From contig USSA01000168.1 in assembly GCA_900557255.1 (NCBI GenBank), positions 1-6,239 on the forward strand: 6,239 bases of DNA, given 5' to 3'. This DNA is from an uncultured Prevotella sp. (lineage in GTDB: Bacteria; Bacteroidota; Bacteroidia; Bacteroidales; Bacteroidaceae). The position numbers and the translations under genes were made by a program. Below the pieces are notes generated by a model. It had not been told where the DNA came from. It did not search any database and saw nothing but the letters and a program-made list of their open reading frames with translations. Of this stretch, positions 1-5,952 are shown one piece after another. Position 1 is the first letter of the stretch. Every line of letters starts with the position of its first letter.

Positions 1-1338
1 CATTGTTAATTCATCTGTATTATAGTTATATTTATATAGTCTATTCTTTTCATAATAATTGTTTACAAACCATATATTCCCATTATTCTTGCCGATAATT
101 AATCCTGTTAGATTATATCTGTCATTAGAACCTATTTCCGAATGAGGATAGTGTTTCCATTCTTGTGTAGTTTGGTCAAACGATAGAATAGAATTATCTC
201 CTAAGCTATTTAAAAGCCATAATTTTCCTCTTGCATCATATTTTACAGATGAAATAATAGTATAATTATTACCCAAAGGTGATGTAATAACGCTTGTATT
301 GTCTTTATTGTAACACTTTATGAATTTTCCATCTTGAAATTCATATAATCCTGCCTTTGAACCTACCATGATATGTCCTTCTTTTGATGGATCAAAGTCA
401 AGACAGAGCAGGTCTCTGTACAGATGGCCTAATGAAGCATCTGAAGGTTGCTCAAATTCTTCCCATTTTTCTCCATTCCAGACATGTACTTCTCCCATGT
501 TATTACAGTCTTTTTCTTGTGACCAAGCACCCGCTACTGCATATAATTTATTTTTATTAATGTATAAACGATAGAATTTGTTAGATGCAGGACCATCAGG
601 AATAATACCTTCCGTTTGATATATTTTTTCCTTATCTGTATTCAGGGTATAGTAAGTCAATTTACCTTCTTTTACCGTCCACCAATACTTATTAGTAGTA
701 TCATATACGGTAGTAGATTTTTTTATTTGTTCTTCGAAATTCCCGGTTTTTTCCCAATTATTCTTATCTAACAAGTTATTCTTTAAAATTCCTCTGTATA
801 AGCCAGCTTCTTTTGAAGCAGCATAAAGGAAGTTGTCTTCTATATAGCTATAGTTGACATTGAAGCCCAACTTGTATGTATCGAGTATTTTTCCTTCTTT
901 TGTATCTAATTTTACAATTCCAAAAGGGAGAGATAAATAAGCATTTGTCCCACTTATATATATATGGTTTATCTGTTTATTATCTGTCATACTTTTCAGA
1001 TACAAATCAGGTATATTAACTATATTTCCATTGGCATTCAATAAGTCAATATTTCCATTGGTATATGTAATAACCAACTTTTTTGTACTTTTATTCCAAG
1101 CAATATGATTAATATCAAAGTCAGAAAGAGTGTTTGCTTTATCGTATGTAGTAACTGCACCATCTTTTATATGATAAGAGAAAAGTCCGTTAGACGCTAA
1201 GGCAAACACTTGATTTCCTGCAGGTTCGATTTCTGTTATATCATTATAGCTGGTGTAAATTTCCCAACTTCCCTTATCTATGGCCGATAAGGGAAGTACA
1301 AAGAATATGATTGTAATTAATAATGCTATTTTCCTCAT
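1..1338 (-). CDS. porZ: PorZ-like beta-propeller protein of the type IX secretion system (N-terminal part, cut by window edge)
   Basis: The reading frame starts at the ATG complementary to 1336-1338 and stays open for 446 codons to the left edge, so the C-terminus is missing. Residues 1-19 form a signal peptide (MRK, a hydrophobic core, then PLSA), with likely cleavage near A19. The mature part opens with a GSWEIYTSY segment and then shows blade-like repeats typical of two-component-regulator propellers, for example VFALASNGLFSY (44-55), LPFGIVKLD (137-145), VGSKAGLYEF (325-334) and GKLWLLNS (371-378). This order resembles PorZ, called 'Por secretion system protein' in many Bacteroidetes. P. 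gingivalis PorZ is about 776 residues: two beta-propellers and a C-terminal sandwich domain. There it sits on the cell surface with PorU, PorV and PorQ and supplies anionic LPS to the sortase PorU. The visible part would cover the first propeller and part of the second. The gene lies 49 bp after cotH, with an A/T-rich leader and no Shine-Dalgarno site. It is very AT-rich. The family call is from memory of sequence pattern; a different propeller protein is the main alternative. Confidence 0.8.
   Translation of the reverse strand, partial: MRKIALLITIIFFVLPLSAIDKGSWEIYTSYNDITEIEPAGNQVFALASNGLFSYHIKDGAVTTYDKANTLSDFDINHIAWNKSTKKLVITYTNGNIDLLNANGNIVNIPDLYLKSMTDNKQINHIYISGTNAYLSLPFGIVKLDTKEGKILDTYKLGFNVNYSYIEDNFLYAASKEAGLYRGILKNNLLDKNNWEKTGNFEEQIKKSTTVYDTTNKYWWTVKEGKLTYYTLNTDKEKIYQTEGIIPDGPASNKFYRLYINKNKLYAVAGAWSQEKDCNNMGEVHVWNGEKWEEFEQPSDASLGHLYRDLLCLDFDPSKEGHIMVGSKAGLYEFQDGKFIKCYNKDNTSVITSPLGNNYTIISSVKYDARGKLWLLNSLGDNSILSFDQTTQEWKHYPHSEIGSNDRYNLTGLIIGKNNGNIWFVNNYYEKNRLYKYNYNTDELTM
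1267..1297 (-). repeat. Perfect 12-bp inverted repeat with 7-nt loop inside porZ
   Basis: Positions 1267-1278 (ACTTCCCTTATC) and 1286-1297 (GATAAGGGAAGT) are exact reverse complements separated by 7 bases. In the porZ message this would fold as a hairpin starting about 40 nt after the start codon, covering codons 14-24 at the signal-peptide end. No T-run follows on either strand, so it does not look like an intrinsic terminator. The stem is GC-richer than its surroundings. Confidence 0.85.
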
Positions 1339-1387
1339 TGTTTATTATTTTAAAGTCTAATAATATATTAACTACAAATGAGCTTAT

Positions 1388-3073
1388 TTATTGTGAAATA
1401 TAGTATTTCTTTCCTTTAATAATTTTGATTCCTTGATAGGATGCATTTACTTTTTGCCCCAACATGTTGTAAGTTGTCATGTTCTTGTTTTTTTCTTTTT
1501 CATGAGAGACCGTTTGAATGCCAGTTGAAGAAGGAAATTGAGTTGTATCAAGATAATTGAGTCTTTTAGTAATCCAATTCTTGATATATTCTATTTCTTC
1601 CTTGAAATTCAGCGGATAACCTCCTATGTCTGAATCTTCCGACCATTTGTTCTCTTCTCGGCTGGCTGCACCACTTTTCACTAACATATTGTAATAACCC
1701 TGATATTTAGATATAAGATTTTCCTCACTGAAATAAGTCTTTCTTAATTCGTGGTATCTGTCTGACACTTTCTGGTTGTAGTTATCCACATTTAGTGTGG
1801 AAAGTCTTGTGTATAAGTTGAAAGCTTCTTTTATACCTAGTTCTGTATCAGGTGAAACATATTCAGGATGGAGTGGAGTGGAGCAATGCCAGTCTTGTCC
1901 TACACTAGCATCTAAGTCCCAGATGGCAAGTGTTAACTTTTTGTCTCTCGCTACATCATAAATCCCCCAGTACATATTTTTTCCACAATTATCTATAGGC
2001 TTAAGAACCTCAAGAAATATCTGATAATCAATGAGTACAGGTATATCAAAGTATTCTACTATTTCTTTCTTGAATGTTTCGTCATTGCTGTTTACAACAA
2101 AATTAATGGCATTATAAAGAGGGCTATAATCAGTAGGATTGACATCTTCAAAATCTGGATATTTGGTTTCGAATGCATGCCAAGTTTCTTTTGTATTATC
2201 ATAGTCTTCAGTTATATCCTGAAATTGTGCTTTATCCCAACTGCTTACTTTCCATAATAGTCCATGAAACTCCTGATTTATATCATCATATTTCTTCAAT
2301 TTAAGTTCCTTTCTATCCATGGCTTCTGTCAATGAATATATTCCACGATATTCGTTGTTAAGAATTACTTCTACGACTTTTCCAGCTACTCCACTCTTGG
2401 CTTTTGGCTCTTTTAATGCGTAGTATGGTTTGCTGGCAAACTCATTCCAAATTTCTGTGGCGATACGGTTTCTTAAGCGAAACAAGTCTACTTGTCCTGC
2501 GTCTAATATCCAGTTGTTATCTTCTCGCATTCCTAATAGAGAAATTTCTTGTTTTTTTCCTTTTTCATTAAGGATTTTAATTTTATAGTTTCTTTTATGT
2601 TTATCAACTGTATTGGTAGAACCTCCTCTCCATTTAGCCTTGAGAAGAGTTGTTATTGGTTCAGTCTCTTCTGGTGTTAGCAAAGAGAGTTTTCCATTTG
2701 AATAGTTATAATCAAATGTTCCTTTTAAGTTGATAATAGGTAAGAATGTAAAGGTAATTTTGGTATTAATATTTTCTTGTCCTTTTTTTGCTTTTAGGGT
2801 ATATTCCTTATTACCTTCTATCTCTTTGAACACAAAACTGTTTTCTATTTTTGTATTCTCTATACTCAGATTATTCCATGCAGAGTCTGTATCCAATGTG
2901 ATGATGGCAGCATAATCCTTTCCAAACATTTCTTCTGGAATACTAGTCATATAGCTATTGGATAATTTATCATATACAACAGACTTACCATTGATTTTGA
3001 ATTGTGCATAAGATGTCATACTTGCTGTTAAGCAAGCTATTAATAAGATGCTAAATTGATTGATCTTTTTCAT
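1388..3073 (-). CDS. Secreted CotH-kinase-family protein with putative T9SS C-terminal sorting tail
   Basis: A 561-residue protein with a signal peptide (KK, hydrophobic core, SYA before Q24). The CotH domain spans roughly 140-510. Visible family motifs are WRGGST (148-153), KRNYKIKI (160-167), NEYRGIYSLTE (240-250), PIDNCGKN (359-366), AIWDLDASVG (383-392) and a closing W500-ITKRLNYLD stretch. CotH proteins have an atypical protein-kinase fold; Bacillus CotH phosphorylates spore-coat proteins. D361 and N366 have the five-residue spacing of a kinase catalytic Asp/Asn pair, and D386 or D388 may take the metal-binding Asp role, so the domain looks intact. The ~120 residues before it are not recognised and are probably a beta-rich domain. 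The last ~25 residues (YNMLGQKV at 535-542, then GIKIIKGKKYY) match the type A T9SS sorting tail, implying surface export. The protein is longer than the 362-residue Bacillus CotH because of these extra ends. The gene starts 27 bp after the acyltransferase with an A/T-rich leader. Its substrate is unknown. Confidence 0.88.
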   Translation of the reverse strand: MKKINQFSILLIACLTASMTSYAQFKINGKSVVYDKLSNSYMTSIPEEMFGKDYAAIITLDTDSAWNNLSIENTKIENSFVFKEIEGNKEYTLKAKKGQENINTKITFTFLPIINLKGTFDYNYSNGKLSLLTPEETEPITTLLKAKWRGGSTNTVDKHKRNYKIKILNEKGKKQEISLLGMREDNNWILDAGQVDLFRLRNRIATEIWNEFASKPYYALKEPKAKSGVAGKVVEVILNNEYRGIYSLTEAMDRKELKLKKYDDINQEFHGLLWKVSSWDKAQFQDITEDYDNTKETWHAFETKYPDFEDVNPTDYSPLYNAINFVVNSNDETFKKEIVEYFDIPVLIDYQIFLEVLKPIDNCGKNMYWGIYDVARDKKLTLAIWDLDASVGQDWHCSTPLHPEYVSPDTELGIKEAFNLYTRLSTLNVDNYNQKVSDRYHELRKTYFSEENLISKYQGYYNMLVKSGAASREENKWSEDSDIGGYPLNFKEEIEYIKNWITKRLNYLDTTQFPSSTGIQTVSHEKEKNKNMTTYNMLGQKVNASYQGIKIIKGKKYYISQ

Positions 3074-3100
3074 ATATTTATTGTTTTTATAAACAGATAC

Positions 3101-4165
3101 TTATAGATATTTTTGAAGTTGATGCTGGATGGGTAAAACGATGGCTTTCTTTGCTATCCATGCTGTGAGGATAATAAAAGCGAGGGATAGGATGAATTGG
3201 AATTCTTGATGTGGATTTCCTTCTCCATATCGTTTAAGAAATATACTCTGTATGATGCGAAAGCAGAGATTATGACAGAGAAATATTTCAAAACTGATGC
3301 TGCCTAGCCATAGCAAGAGTTTATTATGGAATATCCTAATAAAACAACCTTTACCTTGATCTCTTGCTGTAAAATAGAACACGGTTATGGCTGATGGTAT
3401 CCAATAAATAATGGCACAGCGAATGTTCGGATTGCAATGGATTGATAGGAAATACATTGCGATAAACAGCAATACCACTCCCATATCCGATAGGTTTACT
3501 TGCCAGAAAGAAGTTGAGTTTGTTATCTTATCTGCTATTTTTTTACCTTTTTCTGATCTGCATACTTTATATAAAAGGATACCTATCATGAAATCTATCA
3601 TTCTGAATAATGGGTGGGCATAAATGTAGCCGGCTGAATAATCTGCTTGTGCACAGAGCGAGATACTTATATAAACTGCCATATATATACTTATTGTTGC
3701 TAATAAGTATAACCAGGAATGTCGCATAATCCAAGCGTATAAATACTTAAATATAAGATAGAAGAAGATAAGATCAGAAATAAACCATGTAGCTGCATTG
3801 AGATGAGCCATAAAGTCATGTGCCGGATACCAGGTTTGTATCAACAGCGAATGGGATAGAATCTGATACCATGGTAATATACGCCCTAATCGCCAATCCA
3901 TTAATATGAGAATGGCGAGAATCAGAATATGCAGAGGATAGAGTTTGATGATACGGGAAAGGAAAAACTGGCTGTTTCCCAATTCTTCTTTCTGTAGCTT
4001 TTCTCCTTTGCTTAAAGAGAGTACAAAACCACTGATAACAAAGAAAATGGCAACAGGAAACTCGCCCAAGTAATTGATTAAATCTTGGGATATGGGTAGG
4101 GTGGAATGCGAAATCACAATCATTAGGATAAGAATGAATCGCAGGGAATTGAGTGTCCTGATCAT
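3101..4165 (-). CDS. Acyltransferase-3 family integral membrane protein
   Basis: A 354-residue inner-membrane protein with about ten hydrophobic segments (roughly 8-20, 37-51, 74-90, 125-140, 150-170, 186-200, 228-241, 250-264, 283-300 and 323-337). The N-terminal hallmark is present: R9 and H20 form the R-x10-H motif of acyltransferase-3 enzymes, followed by FFVISGFVLS (41-50) and R71-IIKLYP. Later family-like segments are ATWFISDLIFFY (125-136), PLFRMIDFMIGILLY (185-199) and WLGSISFEIFLCH (286-298). Such enzymes transfer acetyl, succinyl or other acyl groups to sugars of O-antigen, capsule, Nod factor, peptidoglycan or macrolides; nothing visible tells which. There is no fused SGNH domain, and the length is typical of a stand-alone enzyme. 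The start is supported by the Arg-rich N-terminus and an AAAAGG sequence 4 nt upstream. It lies 55 bp after rdgB and 27 bp before cotH, so co-transcription with cotH is likely. No sugar-polymer genes are visible nearby. Confidence 0.9.
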   Translation of the reverse strand: MIRTLNSLRFILILMIVISHSTLPISQDLINYLGEFPVAIFFVISGFVLSLSKGEKLQKEELGNSQFFLSRIIKLYPLHILILAILILMDWRLGRILPWYQILSHSLLIQTWYPAHDFMAHLNAATWFISDLIFFYLIFKYLYAWIMRHSWLYLLATISIYMAVYISISLCAQADYSAGYIYAHPLFRMIDFMIGILLYKVCRSEKGKKIADKITNSTSFWQVNLSDMGVVLLFIAMYFLSIHCNPNIRCAIIYWIPSAITVFYFTARDQGKGCFIRIFHNKLLLWLGSISFEIFLCHNLCFRIIQSIFLKRYGEGNPHQEFQFILSLAFIILTAWIAKKAIVLPIQHQLQKYL

Positions 4166-4220
4166 GATGCCTTTTCTTTGTTATAATGCTATTCTATTCT
4201 GTATTGAACAAGAATGAATC

Positions 4221-4835
4221 TTATTTCTTTTTCAAATACTCTACCAATTTAGCCACGGCTCTTGCTCTGTGGCTGATGCCGTTCTTGATTTCCTCACCTA
4301 GCTCAGCAAAGCTCTTGTCATAGCCTTCCGGAACGAAGATTGGGTCGTAGCCGAAGCCTTCGGTACCATGCTTCTCGGTAGCGATATGGCCGTTTACGAT
4401 ACCCTCGAACTGGTGGATTTTCTTGATGCTGGTGCAGCCGCAAGGACATATATCCTGCTTCTCGATGTAGCAGATAACAGTGCGGAAGCGGGCCTGGCGG
4501 TTTTCCTTGCCGTTCAGTTCTCTCAACAGCTTAGCCATGTTAGCCTCACTGTCGTGGTCGGTTCCCTCAGCATAGCGGGCACTGTGAACGCCAGGGGCAC
4601 CATCTAGTGCCTCTACCTCCAGACCGGTATCATCGGCAAAGCAACTTACGTGGTAATGGTCATAAACATACTGCGCCTTCTGCAAGGCATTCTCTTCCAA
4701 TGTGTTGCCTGTTTCAGGAATATCCACATCGCATCCTATCTCCTTCAGCGATACTACTTCGTAGTCGCTGCCCAGGATGTCGCGAATCTCCTGGAGTTTA
4801 TGCTGGTTATTTGTTGCAAAAACTATCCTTTTCAT
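4221..4835 (-). CDS. rdgB: Non-canonical purine NTP pyrophosphatase (RdgB/HAM1 family)
   Basis: A 204-residue cytosolic enzyme that hydrolyses dITP, ITP and XTP to the monophosphate and pyrophosphate, keeping deaminated purines out of DNA and RNA. Family motifs appear in order: [12 protein letters not shown] (6-17), [10 protein letters not shown] (41-50), ADDTGLEV (67-74, with D69 the expected general base), PGVHSARY (81-88), GFGYDPIF (160-167) and SHRARA (188-193), so it should be active. The start at 4835 ([10 protein letters not shown]) is chosen because the family begins with the nucleotide-binding beta strand. The frame stays open upstream to an ATG at 4871, but those 12 extra residues ([11 protein letters not shown] type) are encoded by an intergenic heptamer repeat and are not family sequence. 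An oddity is a Cys-rich insertion around 127-140 (C130-P-C132-G-C134) between the [10 protein letters not shown] strand and HQFEG. The gene lies 82 bp after yitT and 55 bp before the acyltransferase. No clear Shine-Dalgarno site is present. Confidence 0.96.
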   Translation of the reverse strand: MKRIVFATNNQHKLQEIRDILGSDYEVVSLKEIGCDVDIPETGNTLEENALQKAQYVYDHYHVSCFADDTGLEVEALDGAPGVHSARYAEGTDHDSEANMAKLLRELNGKENRQARFRTVICYIEKQDICPCGCTSIKKIHQFEGIVNGHIATEKHGTEGFGYDPIFVPEGYDKSFAELGEEIKNGISHRARAVAKLVEYLKKK

Positions 4836-4838
4836 AAG

Positions 4839-4866
4839 TTTATAATTTATAGTTAATAGTTTATAG
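4839..4866. repeat. Left heptamer-repeat block (four units) abutting the rdgB start
   Basis: On the plus strand four 7-base units follow one another: TTTATAA, TTTATAG, TTAATAG, TTTATAG. On the minus strand this is the A/T-rich leader ending 3 bases before the rdgB ATG, so it probably also serves as the translation-initiation region. It is inverted relative to the block at 4908-4928. Confidence 0.8.
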
Positions 4867-4907
4867 GGCATTCTTGCAATAGTGCTTCTTGCTATATGGC
4901 GAAGCCG
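4867..4907. repeat. Core of the inverted heptamer element, with a short direct repeat and small stem-loop
   Basis: This 41-base core between the two heptamer blocks is more GC-rich than its arms. It holds TTCTTGC twice (4871-4877 and 4886-4892, period 15) and a small stem-loop, GGC-GAA-GCC (4898-4906). The flanking arms 4853-4866 and 4908-4921 are complementary at 13 of 14 positions, so the whole could fold as one long hairpin with this core as a structured loop. No protein-coding content is seen. Confidence 0.6.
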
Positions 4908-4928
4908 CTATAAACTTTTAACTTTTAA
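4908..4928. repeat. Right heptamer-repeat block (three units) containing the yitT stop codon
   Basis: Plus-strand units are CTATAAA, CTTTTAA and CTTTTAA, in inverted orientation to the block at 4839-4866. The yitT stop codon (complement of 4918-4920) lies inside the second unit, so the last two residues of that protein are encoded by repeat sequence. Confidence 0.8.
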
Positions 4929-5874
4929 TTGTTTTAATGTCTTTATCTTTGATTTTCACCTTCATCTCATCAAATCCCTCGCCATACACACCGATTACGG
5001 AACTCTGACTTACAAAGGCATTCGGGTCGATGATCTTGACGATACGGAAGATGGTGACGCTCTCGTTCTTCTTTGCCAGAATACAGAGCACTTTCATCTC
5101 GTTGCCCGTGTACCAGCCGTGGCCATCGAGAATGGTTACGCCATGATCCATCTGCATACCGATGGCATTGGCTATCTCCTGATATTTCTTGCTGAATATC
5201 ATAAACTGTACACTTTCTCGCTTGGCATTCATCACATAGTCGAGTACCAGGTTTTCTATCACCATCGTACAGAGACCGAATACTACCTTTCTAACAGCGT
5301 CTATCGTGGTAAACTCTGGTTTTGCATTGAAGACGAAGAATGAACTGCCCACGATAAGGAGATCCACGAAGATAAGCACACGGCCCAGCGAGATGTTGTG
5401 ATATTTGTTGACGATGGCAGCAATGATATCCGTTCCACCTGTACTTCCATTATGCAGAAAGACGATGGCGAGTGATAAACCCGTAAACAGACAGCCGATG
5501 ATGAGCGACATGAAGTCCTGTCCCTCTCCCAATATCTGCACCATCTTGCCATCTTCACCTATCATCCAGTCTTGCGCCAGCGCCAGGAACACGGAGAGCA
5601 TGATGATGGCATAGACGGTCTTCACCATGAACTTGAATCCCAGAATCTTCAGCGCTGCAAGCAGCAAGGCGGCATTAATGAGAAAATAAGACAAATAGAT
5701 AGGTATCCCCGTGCCGTAGTAAATCACGGCTGCGATACCCGTTACGCCACCCGTTACTATCTGGTATGGAAGCAGAAAAATGGTCCATCCAAATGTGTAA
5801 AGCAAGAGTCCAAGGGTGATGTAGAAATAATCCTTGCACTCATTCTTAATTGTTTGACTGATTGCTATTTGCAT
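4918..5874 (-). CDS. YitT family membrane protein (DUF161 membrane domain plus C-terminal DUF2179)
   Basis: A 318-residue inner-membrane protein. The N-terminal ~215 residues carry about five or six hydrophobic segments (roughly 16-36, 42-56, 60-78, 84-100, 121-140, 163-182) and the two glycine-rich family signatures TGGVTGIA (41-48) and GSTGGTDIIAAI (143-154). The C-terminal soluble domain (about 220-305) matches DUF2179, with HGVTILDGHGWYTG (244-257), KVLCILAKK (261-269) and DPNAFVS (283-289). The two-domain layout and length are normal for the family. The molecular function is not established; transport has been suggested for YitT-type proteins, and no substrate can be read from the sequence. 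The start at 5874 is supported by a GAGG site 8 nt upstream. The gene begins 78 bp after leuS, beyond a strong hairpin, so it may have its own promoter, although none was recognised. Its stop codon lies within a heptamer repeat, so the extreme C-terminus (IKS) may be partly repeat-derived. Confidence 0.93.
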   Translation of the reverse strand: MQIAISQTIKNECKDYFYITLGLLLYTFGWTIFLLPYQIVTGGVTGIAAVIYYGTGIPIYLSYFLINAALLLAALKILGFKFMVKTVYAIIMLSVFLALAQDWMIGEDGKMVQILGEGQDFMSLIIGCLFTGLSLAIVFLHNGSTGGTDIIAAIVNKYHNISLGRVLIFVDLLIVGSSFFVFNAKPEFTTIDAVRKVVFGLCTMVIENLVLDYVMNAKRESVQFMIFSKKYQEIANAIGMQMDHGVTILDGHGWYTGNEMKVLCILAKKNESVTIFRIVKIIDPNAFVSQSSVIGVYGEGFDEMKVKIKDKDIKTIKS

Positions 5875-5882
5875 AATATTTT

Positions 5883-5886
5883 CCTC
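5883..5886 (-). promoter_or_regulatory. Shine-Dalgarno-like site of the yitT-type gene
   Basis: The minus strand reads GAGG followed by 8 A/T bases and then the ATG at 5874. This matches the anti-Shine-Dalgarno sequence at a normal distance, whereas cotH, porZ and rdgB in this window have only A/T-rich leaders. It supports the chosen start but may be a chance match. Confidence 0.45.
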
Positions 5887-5899
5887 GTATTTTTAAAGC

Positions 5900-5938
5900 A
5901 CAGAAGGTCGCCCATTTTTAGATGAGACGACCTTCTGT
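5900..5938 (-). terminator. Hairpin after leuS, probable transcription terminator
   Basis: ACAGAAGGTCG (5900-5910) and CGACCTTCTGT (5928-5938) are perfect 11-bp complements around a 17-base loop, which itself can form a 3-bp CAT/ATG stem. The hairpin begins 14 bases after the leuS stop codon. In the leuS direction it is followed by GCTTTAAAAATAC, which has only a weak T-run, so termination may be partial, or the hairpin may protect the leuS 3' end. Confidence 0.6.
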
Positions 5939-5952
5939 ATATTATCAATAAA

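Noticed and set aside
368..574. Plus-strand open frame of 68 codons, opposite porZ
   Set aside because: Short, without family features, and opposite a continuous 446-codon propeller frame.
1352..1378. Possible Bacteroidetes-type promoter before porZ (TTTG at 1375-1378 and TAGACTTT at 1352-1359, minus strand)
   Set aside because: The -7 box has two mismatches to TAnnTTTG and the 15-base spacing is shorter than the usual 19-21.
4130..4220. AAGAATGAATC occurring twice (4130-4140 and 4210-4220)
   Set aside because: One copy is inside the acyltransferase coding sequence and the other beside the rdgB stop; an 11-base match in AT-rich DNA with no further similarity is probably chance.
4836..4871. 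Upstream ATG that would add 12 residues to the RdgB N-terminus
   Set aside because: The added residues come from the heptamer repeat and are absent from the family, which starts directly with the strand before FATNN.
4882..5343. Plus-strand open frame of 153 codons, opposite yitT
   Set aside because: It lies wholly on the reverse complement of a well-supported gene apart from its first bases, shows no recognisable domain, and is explained by codon bias of the true gene.
5572..5925. Plus-strand open frame of 117 codons, opposite the yitT N-terminus
   Set aside because: Its composition is that of an antisense shadow and it runs through the leuS hairpin; no family features seen.
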